A stretch of DNA of 12,060 bases from JALUUH01 sp964636675 (GCA_964636675.1 CAZWUO010000109.1:1-12060); one strand, 5' to 3'. Positions 1 through 7,012 are shown, counted from the stretch's first letter. The notes: generated by a model from the sequence alone, not told the origin. Made by a program: numbers and translations.

Positions 1-27
1 GCTTAAGGGGTTAATTGATAAATTGGA

Positions 28-237
28 ATGCTGTGGTTTGTTTGGCGCTTACGTTTTATTACACCGATGCAGCGCCATAATGGCGAAGATAAAACGATAT
101 TGGAAAAGCGACACCAAGTTTATCAAGAAGCAAAAGAGAAACACCCTGAACGATGGTCAGGGGAAACACGGAACTGGACACCCGTTGGGAACGTGACATT
201 GAACCCAGAAAAAGACGAGATTAGAGACGCGGCATAA
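28..237 (+). pseudogene. IS3-family transposase (OrfB type), C-terminal fragment
   Basis: Only the last part of a DDE (rve) transposase is present. From about codon 9 the translation reads LRFITP, then RHNGED, HPERWSG, TRNW and LNPE, which I recognise as the C-terminal tail of IS3-family OrfB proteins. That tail normally follows the catalytic core and the conserved Asn-His-rich stretch. The DDE core itself is missing: reading upstream in the same frame gives TAA, TGA and TAA within the first 21 bases, and neither other frame continues the homology. The ATG at 28 is therefore just the first in-frame methionine and not a real start. The fragment has no ribosome binding site. It ends at a genuine-looking TAA placed where an IS3 transposase normally stops, shortly before the IS end. 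Family is from motif memory; the exact IS is unknown. Confidence 0.7.
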
Positions 238-244
238 TTAATAA

Positions 245-337
245 CTGGTGTTACGCAGGCCTCAGCTAGAATGCGGGCTGTGGCGTCACGTAAAAACTGT
301 AAGTCATTGATTTATTATTACGAGTGCGTAACATCAG
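245..337. mobile_element. MITE-like 93-bp insertion with 13-bp TIRs and 7-bp target duplication
   Basis: The element starts CTGGTGTTACGCA (245-257) and ends TGCGTAACATCAG (325-337). These are inverted repeats with one mismatch in 13. The 7-bp sequence TTAATAA flanks it directly on both sides (238-244 and 338-344), a perfect direct repeat as expected for a target-site duplication. It encodes nothing, so it must have been moved by a transposase elsewhere in the genome. It sits immediately after the stop codon of the IS3-family transposase fragment. Removing it with one TTAATAA restores a short, normal-looking distance between that stop and the IS end. The parental IS family is not identified from sequence alone; a 7-bp duplication fits several DDE families. 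Confidence 0.75.
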
Positions 338-567
338 TTAATAAAAGCGACAACTACCTTGAAAACTACCGACTCATGCTGTGCACGACACAGTGGAACG
401 GGGGTGCCACCTTCGGCCTATTTGAGAATGACCATGATTTGTCTGTTTGTAAATCTTGATTTTTTCATGCAGAATTTCCTTCATTCAGTTTACGAGAAAA
501 TTCTACTTTTGAGAGCAATTATTTTTCGGGGGGATTACCCTGAGAAGCCATAAAATTTAAAGGGCAG

Positions 568-855
568 CTATACTTGTGCTTTTAATTTTCTATCCATATA
601 AAATGTTGCAAATGGAATCATCGAAGAAACAATAACGAGGAAATGAAATTTGTCTGACCATCCTTTTTTTTGACTTAACACAGAAGAAAAGGCAATAAAA
701 ATTAGAAATAATATACCGTGAATGAGTCCTACTACCGAGACAACTTCTGGCATACCATAATAATATTTCAATGGCATTGCTATGAAAAATAAAACTAATA
801 ATGATAAACCTTCGACGATCGCAACCAATCGAAAAATATTCAGCATAATTCTCAT
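568..855 (-). CDS. DUF3817 family small integral membrane protein
   Basis: This is a 95-residue protein of unknown biochemical role in the cytoplasmic membrane. Three hydrophobic segments are visible, about residues 5-27, 38-60 and 69-86. The features I associate with DUF3817 are present: EG at 15-16, MPLKY at 27-31, GLIHG at 43-47 and PFATFYMDR at 81-89. Length is normal for the family (about 90-110). The chosen ATG has a purine-rich AGAGAGAAGGG just upstream, though the GAAGGG part lies only 2 nt away. A second in-frame ATG three codons later has better spacing, so the true start may be residue 4. The gene stands alone and points toward the dead IS. A plausible promoter lies about 20 nt upstream. 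No neighbour suggests a pathway. Codon composition is AT-rich like the surrounding region. Confidence 0.8.
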   Translation of the reverse strand: MRIMLNIFRLVAIVEGLSLLVLFFIAMPLKYYYGMPEVVSVVGLIHGILFLIFIAFSSVLSQKKGWSDKFHFLVIVSSMIPFATFYMDRKLKAQV

Positions 856-874
856 TTCCCTTCTCTCTTTTAAA

Positions 875-902
875 CTTATAGAAACTCCAAACCGAAAGTA
901 AA
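875..902 (-). promoter_or_regulatory. Putative sigma70 promoter of the DUF3817 gene
   Basis: On the minus strand TTTACT (-35, 4 of 6 to consensus) is followed by 16 nt and TATAAG (-10, 5 of 6). The predicted start of transcription would leave a leader of only about a dozen bases that still contains the purine-rich ribosome site. A second TATAAT sits at 928-933 but lacks a good -35 box. Confidence 0.4.
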
Positions 903-1415
903 GACTTTTAATCTTATATTAAGAACTATTATAAAGTCTGCGATACATCGACGAAAAGAAGTTGATTAGCATTATCTTATCTTGGTGAGTCAGATATTCT
1001 ATATCATCGATATCTAAAGAGGTTTATAACTATTGCTAATATACGCGAAAACAAAGTAGTAAGGTAGTGTTGGAATTTTTTCTATCACTTCTTATAAATT
1101 ATATTAGGACTAGGAGGACGCCTTGGAATAGAGACAACAGCTGAAATATTTTTGTTGAGGAATACGAGATTTAAGGTAGAAAACGATTATGCTTGTGAGT
1201 AAAAATTGCTAGATTTTCTGTAATTATTTGGGCGGGTTATCGGTGTAATTGATTTGCAAATGGAAGATATAAAAAATCATAACACCCCTTAAAACTAAAA
1301 AGCTTCAAGGGGCCAGTAATGAAACATCCATGTCGAGTCCCTCTTTTTATTATTGTGAATAAAGCATAACCCATATCAGCAACAAAGAAAAGGTTTTTTA
1401 AAACAGCGCGTTAGA

Positions 1416-1458
1416 TTAGTACTTTTGTACTAGTTCGGCACTAATACTTTAGTACTAA
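1416..1458. repeat. Nested tandem palindrome (operator-like)
   Basis: Two near-identical 16-bp hairpin units, TAGTAC-TTTT-GTACTA (1417-1432) and TAATAC-TTTA-GTACTA (1442-1457), are repeated with a 25-bp period. The whole 43 bp is also an imperfect palindrome, beginning TTAGTAC and ending GTACTAA. Such paired dyads are typical of operators bound by two repressor dimers, but no intact gene lies directly beside it. The internal ACTAGTT recalls the TrpR operator core; this is a weak match. Confidence 0.5.
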
Positions 1459-1529
1459 ATTTTATGAGTCGCAGTATCATAATGTGATTTATGACAAATT
1501 TATTCATTGTTATCCGGTAACCGTATATG

Positions 1530-1552
1530 AATTTAAAACTGAGTTTTAAATT
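1530..1552. repeat. Perfect 10-bp inverted repeat hairpin
   Basis: AATTTAAAAC (1530-1539) pairs perfectly with GTTTTAAATT (1543-1552) across a TGA triloop. It is AT-rich and followed on the plus strand by TTAT rather than a clean T-tract, so it is a poor terminator candidate. Confidence 0.4.
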
Positions 1553-1615
1553 TTATCGACGCCAAAATTTTTTAGTTTACGCATGCAAATCTATTAACCT
1601 AGAATCCGCAGTTGA

Positions 1616-1734
1616 ACGGCATGCAGAGTGTGTTTTTAAGCGGGAATAGTAAGACGCGATGCGGCGAAATAGCCCTGCTATTGAACGATTCGCAATGACG
1701 CTATTCATGCTTAAAAACGTGCTATTCATGGCGT
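1616..1734. repeat. 119-bp imperfect palindromic element
   Basis: The 34-nt arms (1616-1649 and 1701-1734) match in inverted orientation at 26 of 34 positions, including an uninterrupted GTTTTTAAGC block. A smaller hairpin AATAGC-CCT-GCTATT (1668-1682) sits exactly at the centre, so the element is symmetric about position 1675. The 10-mer GCTATTCATG also occurs twice directly in the right arm (1700-1709 and 1721-1730). No target duplication was seen at the edges. It resembles a palindromic interspersed repeat or the remains of a MITE; copies elsewhere in the genome would decide. Confidence 0.5.
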
Positions 1735-1997
1735 AGCGTATTCGTCCTTTGAGTAAATTCGACAAACAACTTTATTCGTTTTTTCATCAACCATTTACGA
1801 TACCTCGAATTAAAGTGGCAATTGAATCAAACATCGTTTGAAAACAAAGGTATTCGCGTAATATGTGCTACAAATTACAAACGAAACCGAAGATAAACTA
1901 CGGCACGAAATATGAAGGAATTTTGCAACAAAGTTTCCTAAGTTTTTTTAATCACTGTTGACGTCATGTACTTACAAACACATCGAGGATTAACGTA

Positions 1998-2372
1998 ATG
2001 TCTCATATAAAAAGTATTGATCGTAGACGCTTTTCTCGCATTCCCTTCGAAGCCTCAGTATCAATAACAAATCCTCACGGAAGTTGGACAGGTAAACTCA
2101 TCGATATATCGTTAAAAGGTTTATTGGCTACCATTCCACATCAGTGGACAGGAAAATCTGGCGACGATGTGTTTATAGAAATTCATCCTCCAGAGGCTTT
2201 TTTTAGTATTCGGATGGAGGCTACGGTTGCACATACTGATACTGAGCGCGTTGGCTTAAGCTGTAATCATATTGACCTAGACAGCGCATCACATCTGCAT
2301 CGCTTAATAGAATTAAATCTCGGTGATCAAGCGATTCTTACCCGTGAACTTTCCGTGATGGGAATAAACTAA
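1998..2372 (+). CDS. Single-domain PilZ protein, probable cyclic-di-GMP receptor
   Basis: This 124-residue protein is a stand-alone PilZ domain that should bind cyclic-di-GMP in the cytoplasm and pass the signal to a partner affecting motility or biofilm state. The ligand motif is intact: RxxxR at R10 to R14 in RRRFSR, and DxSxxG at D36 to G41 (DISLKG). The C-terminal part HIDLDSASHLHRLIELNLGD (88-107) closely resembles the single-domain PilZ protein PA4608 of Pseudomonas aeruginosa, which I recall as about the same length and also next to radA. The ATG has GAGG 9 nt upstream. It converges on radA with only 26 nt between the stops and no visible terminator. The region upstream holds palindromes but no clear promoter. 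The partner and output are unknown from sequence. Confidence 0.9.
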   Translation: MSHIKSIDRRRFSRIPFEASVSITNPHGSWTGKLIDISLKGLLATIPHQWTGKSGDDVFIEIHPPEAFFSIRMEATVAHTDTERVGLSCNHIDLDSASHLHRLIELNLGDQAILTRELSVMGIN

Positions 2373-2398
2373 TACCACTAACGAGAGCTACGCCAGCC

Positions 2399-3778
2399 TT
2401 ACAGCAAGTAATCCAACGCTTCAGATAACCGACTTACTGCAATTATCTCTATACCTTCTATGGGATTTCTTGGACGGTTCGCTTTAGGAAGTATCGCCTT
2501 TTTTAAACCGTGTTTGGCTGCTTCTCTGATGCGCTCCTCGCCACTCGGAACCGGACGTATTTCTCCGGCCAGCCCTACTTCACCAAACACCAGCAAATTA
2601 TGTTCTAATGGTTTGTTTCTAAAGCTAGAAATAGCAGCCATAATCACCGCAAGATCAACTGCTGGCTCACTAATGCGTATACCTCCAACCACATTGACAT
2701 AAACGTCTTGATCGTACATCGCAATACCACCGTGACGATTTAGTACTGCGAGCAACATAGCAAGTCGGTTTTGCTCTAATCCTAGGGTGACACGCCGTGG
2801 ATTGCCGCCATGATTTTCATCTACCAAAGCCTGCATTTCGACGAGTAATGGTCGACTTCCCTCGCGCGTCACCGTAATGACACTGCCCGCAACAGCTTCT
2901 TCATGACGTGATAAAAAGATCGCAGAAGGATTACTCACTTCGCGCAAACCTTGATCGGTCATTGCAAATACACCTAATTCGTTGACTGCACCAAAACGGT
3001 TTTTAACGGCGCGCAACATGCGATAACGACTATCGGTTTCACCTTCAAAGTACAATACGGTGTCAACCATATGTTCGAGTACACGCGGCCCCGCGATAAC
3101 CCCTTCTTTGGTGACATGTCCCACGAGAAATATAGAAGTTGATGTTTGTTTTGCAAATTGTACTAACAAGCCGGCAGATTCTCGTAACTGAGTAACCGAT
3201 CCCGGCGCAGATTGAACGAGGTCTGTATACACAGACTGAATCGAATCAATTACTATTACTTGAGGCGTTTCCTTGAGTGCCGACTCGATAATCGCTTCAA
3301 CTTGAGTTTCAGCAAATAGTCGGATCTTGTTCGCATTTAGGCCAAGTCGGTGGGCGCGCAGACTAACCTGTTGTAAGGATTCTTCACCCGTTACATATAG
3401 AACGCGTACTGCTTGGCTCAGAGATACGAGTGTTTGCAATAAGATTGTTGATTTACCAATGCCTGGATCACCGCCAACGAGAACAACTGATCCTAATACC
3501 AAACCTCCACCCAACACTCTATCCAATTCTGTGCTACCAACAGAAAGTTTAACATCGGCGACATGCTCAATCATTTGTAACGAAACTACTTTGTTCTGAT
3601 CCCCCGATATACCGGCATAACCGGCCTGCCGTAAACGATTTCCCGAACCCGTTGTGGATTTGGCTTGCAAACTTTCAGTGAGTGAGTTCCATGCACTACA
3701 GTCGCTACACTGCCCCGCCCACTTAGTGGATTCTGCACCGCACTCTCGGCAAAAATAGCTTGTCTTGGTTTTAGCCAT
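2399..3778 (-). CDS. radA: DNA repair/recombination protein RadA (Sms)
   Basis: RadA is a RecA-like ATPase with helicase/branch-migration activity that processes recombination intermediates. The 459-residue length equals the family norm (E. coli about 460). Seen in order: an N-terminal zinc finger with C10, C13, C24 and C27; Walker A GGDPGIGKST at 102-111; Walker B VIVIDS at 174-179; the RadA-specific KNRFG at 259-263; and a C-terminal Lon-protease-like domain ending in GEERIREAAKHGLKKAILPK-type sequence. An upstream in-frame ATG would add 18 residues that look unlike any RadA, so I start at MAKTKTSYFC. That start overlaps the end of alr by 8 nt (ATGGCTAA), which suggests translational coupling and membership of the dnaB-alr-radA unit. 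The gene ends 26 nt from the convergent PilZ gene. No substitutions at key residues were noticed. Confidence 0.97.
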   Translation of the reverse strand: MAKTKTSYFCRECGAESTKWAGQCSDCSAWNSLTESLQAKSTTGSGNRLRQAGYAGISGDQNKVVSLQMIEHVADVKLSVGSTELDRVLGGGLVLGSVVLVGGDPGIGKSTILLQTLVSLSQAVRVLYVTGEESLQQVSLRAHRLGLNANKIRLFAETQVEAIIESALKETPQVIVIDSIQSVYTDLVQSAPGSVTQLRESAGLLVQFAKQTSTSIFLVGHVTKEGVIAGPRVLEHMVDTVLYFEGETDSRYRMLRAVKNRFGAVNELGVFAMTDQGLREVSNPSAIFLSRHEEAVAGSVITVTREGSRPLLVEMQALVDENHGGNPRRVTLGLEQNRLAMLLAVLNRHGGIAMYDQDVYVNVVGGIRISEPAVDLAVIMAAISSFRNKPLEHNLLVFGEVGLAGEIRPVPSGEERIREAAKHGLKKAILPKANRPRNPIEGIEIIAVSRLSEALDYLL

Positions 3779-4859
3779 GATCGTTCTTAATTTTTTTATA
3801 GACCCGTTCGGATACGCGGCAAACGAGTTCATATGGGATGGTTGCAGCGCATGCTGCTATTTTTTCTACCGGCAAGTCGTCACCCCAAAGTATCGCAGAT
3901 TCTCCAACGGTGATATTCTCTTCACCGATATCAACACTGATCGAATCCATACTCACACAACCCACAAGTGGAAATGGTTTTCCATTAATTAGCACAGGCG
4001 TACCGTTTTGTGCGGAACGCGGATATCCATCACCATAACCAATTCCGAGTATTGCTATTTTTGTATCTTTTGCGGCTTCCCAAGTTTCTCCATAACCAAT
4101 TTTTTCTCCTTGTCTAATATTTTGAATCGCAATAACCTGGGTGCTCAAAGTCATAACCGGCTGCAAGCCCAAGTCTTTCCCATATTTATCTTGCAATGGA
4201 GAAACTCCGTAAAGCATAATTCCTGGTCTTATCCAGTCAAAATGACTCTGAGGCCATGCAATAATTCCAGCTGAGTTTGCAATGCTTTTTGCAGAATTTA
4301 AGGTATGAGTTTTTTCCTGGAAATATTTCAGTTGTGCTAACGTTTTCGGATCGGAGGGATTATCCGCATTCGAAAAATGAGACAGGCAGCCTGGACTTCC
4401 AGTAATTGACTTGCAATTCGCCAATTGCTGATATATTCCCATCATCTGATGGGATCTGAACCCCAATCGATGCATTCCTGTCTCTAATTTTAACCATGCG
4501 TAAATGGGTTTCTGGAGAGGATTAGTAAGCAGTATTTGGATTTGCTCGGGTTGATGGATAACCGCGTCCACTTCCAATTCAGAAAGCATTAACAGCTCTT
4601 GTTTATCAGTAAAACCTTGTAATAAGATGATCCGCTGGGAAAAACCAGCCTCTCTTAACTTAATGGCTTCTTCAAGTTGAGCGACAGCAAATGCATTCGC
4701 TAAATTGCGCAGGGCTGATGCAACAGGGATAATTCCATGGCCATATCCATTAGCTTTGATAACCGCCATGATTTTAGACGCAGGTGCTGTTTTTTGTACT
4801 TGTGCAAAATTAAGTCGTAATGCACTTAAATCAATAGTCGCCGTAGCGGCGTAGGTCAT
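3771..4859 (-). CDS. alr: Alanine racemase, PLP-dependent
   Basis: The enzyme interconverts L- and D-alanine in the cytoplasm, supplying D-Ala for the peptidoglycan stem peptide. The 362 residues match the family length (about 360). The PLP lysine is K35 in MAVIKANGYGHG (31-42), where Y39 is also conserved. R131 in GMHRLGF (128-134) lies near the substrate, and the second catalytic base is Y256 in EKIGYGETW. The C-terminal beta domain carries CVSMDS (301-306). Its ATG overlaps the dnaB stop as TAATG, and GAGG lies 7 nt upstream inside the dnaB end, so translation probably re-initiates after dnaB. Its own end overlaps the radA start by 8 nt. Whether it is the only racemase (alr versus dadX type) cannot be told from this window; position after dnaB supports the housekeeping alr. 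Confidence 0.96.
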   Translation of the reverse strand: MTYAATATIDLSALRLNFAQVQKTAPASKIMAVIKANGYGHGIIPVASALRNLANAFAVAQLEEAIKLREAGFSQRIILLQGFTDKQELLMLSELEVDAVIHQPEQIQILLTNPLQKPIYAWLKLETGMHRLGFRSHQMMGIYQQLANCKSITGSPGCLSHFSNADNPSDPKTLAQLKYFQEKTHTLNSAKSIANSAGIIAWPQSHFDWIRPGIMLYGVSPLQDKYGKDLGLQPVMTLSTQVIAIQNIRQGEKIGYGETWEAAKDTKIAILGIGYGDGYPRSAQNGTPVLINGKPFPLVGCVSMDSISVDIGEENITVGESAILWGDDLPVEKIAACAATIPYELVCRVSERVYKKIKNDHG

Positions 4860-6256
4860 TAATAGTCCTCTTCGTCATAGACACTTGGAATATAGTTTTC
4901 AAACCGAGTATAACGCCCAAGAAAGGTTTGTCTAACAATACCAATCGGCCCATTACGCTGCTTGCTAATGATGATTTCAGCGATGCCTTTGTCCGGACTA
5001 TCCTCGTTATAGACTTCGTCACGATAGATAAACACAATAACATCTGCATCTTGCTCAATAGCGCCCGATTCACGTAAATCAGACATAATAGGACGCTTAT
5101 TTGGACGTTGCTCTAAACTACGGTTGAGCTGGGACAAAGCAACAACAGGGACTTCTAGTTCTTTGGCGAGCGCTTTTAAATTTCGCGATATTTCGGATAT
5201 TTCGGATGCCCTATTTTCGGAGCTACCGGTAACTTGCATCAACTGAATGTAATCAATGACAATCAAGCCTAGCTTGCCATTTTCTCGCGCGAGCCGACGC
5301 GCTTTTGACCGTAGCTCATTTGGACTTAGGGCTGCGGTGTCATCGATATACAAAGGAGCCTCGGCCAAAATACCTACTGCTTTGGTTAACCGTGGCCAAT
5401 CGTCATCGCCGAGTTTTCCAGTACGTATTTTGTGTTGATCGATACGACCAATAGAAGACAACATACGCATCGCCAGTGAATCACCCGGCATTTCCATACT
5501 AAAAACAGCTACTGGCAAGCCAACATCAACCGCAGCGTGCTCTGCTAAATTCATCGCAAATGTTGTTTTTCCCATCGATGGACGACCAGCTACGATGATT
5601 AAATCGCCAGCTTGTAGGCCTGAAGTCATTTCATCAAAATCATTAAACCCTGTTGGCACGCCAGTGATAGGATCGTCTTGCTGAAATAGCATATCAATTC
5701 GATCCACACATTTAGTCAGTAAGTCTTTAATACCTACAAAACCGGTACTACCTCGAGCGCCTTTTTCGGCGATATCAAAGACAAGCTGCTCCGCCCGGTC
5801 GAGGATTTCTTTACTGCTACGGCCTTCAGTGTTAAACGCACTTTCTGTTATGCGTGAACCTGCGGAAATCAAACTCCGCAAAACTCCGCGTTCTTTTACA
5901 ATTTTGGCATAGGCTTTGATATTTGCAGAACTTGGGGTGTTTTTCGCAAGCGCTCCCAAATAAGCAAGTCCTCCAACCTGACTGAGTTGATTGTTACTTT
6001 CCAGTTTTTCGGATAAAGTAATAACATCTAATGGGTTATTATCAATCGCTAATAACGTGATCGCATGAAAAATCAATTGATGGTCTTTGCGATAAAAATC
6101 ATTTTCTAAGAGCAGATCCGCGACTTGATCCCAAGCGCTATTATCTAACATCAATCCTCCTAGAATGGATTGTTCTGCCTCAATAGAATGCGGTGGCATT
6201 TTTAGGTAATTAGTTTCATCATCCACACTATGGAATGGAACTGCTGTATCGGGCAT
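4859..6256 (-). CDS. dnaB: Replicative DNA helicase DnaB
   Basis: DnaB is the hexameric 5'-to-3' helicase that unwinds DNA at the replication fork and recruits primase. The 465 residues compare with 471 in E. coli. The N-terminal domain starts around PHSIEAEQSILG (22-33). The RecA-like domain has Walker A AGRPSMGKTT (223-232), Walker B LIVIDYIQLM (331-340), the SQLNRSLEQR helix (375-384) and SKQRNG (431-436), which includes the likely arginine finger. An upstream in-frame ATG would add 13 non-conserved residues; I prefer MPDTAVP because TAGGAG lies just 4 nt upstream. It is first in the dnaB-alr-radA unit, separated from rplI by 255 nt that contain the rplI terminator and a TATAAT box. No intein or insertion interrupts it. 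Confidence 0.97.
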   Translation of the reverse strand: MPDTAVPFHSVDDETNYLKMPPHSIEAEQSILGGLMLDNSAWDQVADLLLENDFYRKDHQLIFHAITLLAIDNNPLDVITLSEKLESNNQLSQVGGLAYLGALAKNTPSSANIKAYAKIVKERGVLRSLISAGSRITESAFNTEGRSSKEILDRAEQLVFDIAEKGARGSTGFVGIKDLLTKCVDRIDMLFQQDDPITGVPTGFNDFDEMTSGLQAGDLIIVAGRPSMGKTTFAMNLAEHAAVDVGLPVAVFSMEMPGDSLAMRMLSSIGRIDQHKIRTGKLGDDDWPRLTKAVGILAEAPLYIDDTAALSPNELRSKARRLARENGKLGLIVIDYIQLMQVTGSSENRASEISEISRNLKALAKELEVPVVALSQLNRSLEQRPNKRPIMSDLRESGAIEQDADVIVFIYRDEVYNEDSPDKGIAEIIISKQRNGPIGIVRQTFLGRYTRFENYIPSVYDEEDY

Positions 6257-6298
6257 ATATCTCCTAACTGAATTATCCGAGTTATATAACTGCAAATT

Positions 6299-6304
6299 AT
6301 TATA
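6299..6304 (-). promoter_or_regulatory. Candidate -10 box for the dnaB-alr-radA unit
   Basis: A perfect TATAAT lies 42 nt upstream of the dnaB ATG on the minus strand, downstream of the rplI terminator. The expected -35 position shows no good match, so this is a partial promoter call. A GTTATATAAC palindrome lies between it and the start codon. Confidence 0.35.
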
Positions 6305-6388
6305 AACGCTAAACGAAGCAATATGGGATAGATTTTTTATTATTTAAATTGAAAACGAGTACTCTGACAATTTAGTATTAAGACGAAC

Positions 6389-6419
6389 AAAAAAAAAGGA
6401 AAACATTTGTTTTCCTTTT
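6389..6419 (-). terminator. Intrinsic terminator of the rpsF-rplI operon
   Basis: Read on the minus strand, GGAAAAC and its complement GTTTTCC form a stem with a 4-nt loop (6398-6415). The stem extends through flanking A/T pairs and is followed by nine uninterrupted Ts. It lies about 95 nt past the rplI stop. On the plus strand the stem is followed by TTTTC, so weak bidirectional action is possible but no plus-strand gene needs it. Confidence 0.85.
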
Positions 6420-6511
6420 CTAATTTGGCACAAAATAATGCTCAAGAATGGGAGATAATAACTTCCCAGTCTAACACTCAGATCTATATTGCTGAGAAAA
6501 GCAACATCGTT

Positions 6512-6958
6512 TTATTCAGCGACAACTTTGACTTTTAAAATGCCTTTTACATCGGGGTGAAGTTGAAAACCTATTTCGAATTCACCTGTATTGTGTAATG
6601 GTCCTTCGGGTAAAGATATTTCACTTTTGCTGATTTCGACACCGCCTATAGTTGCTGCATCGGCAATATCGCGCGCACTTACAGAACCGAAAAGTTTGCC
6701 TTCATCCCCTGCTTTGCTCGTGATGACGATATTAAGTTCTGATAATTTTTCCTCACGACCCTGCGCAAAAGCCAAGCTCTTAGTCGCATTTTTTTCATAC
6801 TCTGCTCTTTCTGCTTCAAAACGTGCAATATTTTCTTTGGTTGCAGGAACCGCTTTGCGCTGAGGAATTAAAAAATTACGCCCATAGCCAGAACGAACTT
6901 TAACTTGCTCACCAATATTGCCTAAATTTTGGACTTTCTCTAATAAAATAATATCCAT
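6512..6958 (-). CDS. rplI: 50S ribosomal protein bL9
   Basis: bL9 binds 23S rRNA near the base of the L1 stalk and helps keep reading frame and ribosome spacing. At 148 residues it matches E. coli (149). The N-terminal rRNA-binding domain carries the signature GYGRNFLIPQRKA (24-36). A long connecting helix follows, rich in Glu, Lys and Arg (about 41-75), and the C-terminal domain contains GKLFGSVSARDIADA (87-101). AAGGTG about 6 nt upstream supports the ATG. It is the last gene of the rpsF operon, 71 nt after the DUF2232 gene, with a hairpin in that gap and a strong terminator downstream. Confidence 0.97.
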   Translation of the reverse strand: MDIILLEKVQNLGNIGEQVKVRSGYGRNFLIPQRKAVPATKENIARFEAERAEYEKNATKSLAFAQGREEKLSELNIVITSKAGDEGKLFGSVSARDIADAATIGGVEISKSEISLPEGPLHNTGEFEIGFQLHPDVKGILKVKVVAE

Positions 6959-6978
6959 TTTTTCACCTTAATAAAATT

Positions 6979-7012
6979 AGTGCATTTGTTTGGATAACAA
7001 TATCAATGCACT
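6979..7012 (-). repeat. Intercistronic hairpin upstream of rplI
   Basis: AGTGCATT and AATGCACT form a perfect 8-bp stem enclosing 18 nt, within which TGTT and AACA can pair again. It lies in the only sizeable gap inside the operon, about 20 nt before the rplI start codon. No T-tract follows, so it is not a terminator; mRNA processing or protection is possible. Confidence 0.45.

Larger units (their letters stand above)
28..372 (+). mobile_element. Right-end remnant of an IS3-family element
   Basis: The transposase tail is followed, once the 93-bp insertion and one target copy are removed, by about 28 bases leading to GACAACTACCTTGAAAACTACC at 349-370, which resembles an IS3-family terminal inverted repeat. 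The left end and most of the element are absent from the window, so the boundary near 372 is approximate and no target duplication can be tested. The element is dead: it lacks the catalytic domain and is split by another insertion. Confidence 0.5.
856..1997. other. Gene-free 1.14-kb interval with palindromic repeats
   Basis: No open frame here has both a credible start and a recognisable product. The longest candidate (1577-1765, minus strand) is an artefact of a palindromic repeat. What is present: the DUF3817 promoter (875-902), a few short same-frame open stretches (912-1292) that might be a decayed gene, a hairpin CCCCTT/AAGGGG (1285-1312), a nested palindrome (1416-1458), a 10-bp perfect hairpin (1530-1552), a 119-bp imperfect palindrome (1616-1734), and a short TCAAAC/GTTTGA hairpin (1827-1841). 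The composition is AT-rich. Together with the adjacent dead IS it looks like an accessory, decaying interval between core genes. Confidence 0.6.

Noticed and set aside
385..445. A GC-richer patch around GGTGCCACCTTCGGCC that vaguely recalls IS21-type ends
   Set aside because: No repeat structure, transposase fragment or target duplication supports it; resemblance only from memory.
271..553. Two overlapping plus-strand open frames of 62-64 codons
   Set aside because: They run through the MITE-like element, the IS end and the following spacer, have no ribosome site and no recognisable motifs.
1577..1765. 62-codon minus-strand open frame
   Set aside because: It is the translation of the 119-bp palindromic repeat; no start signal and repetitive peptide.
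3779..3832. 18-residue N-terminal extension of RadA
   Set aside because: Not RadA-like; the ATG at 3778 fits the family length and overlaps alr in a typical coupling arrangement.
6257..6295. 13-residue N-terminal extension of DnaB
   Set aside because: The downstream ATG has a strong TAGGAG site and gives the normal family length.
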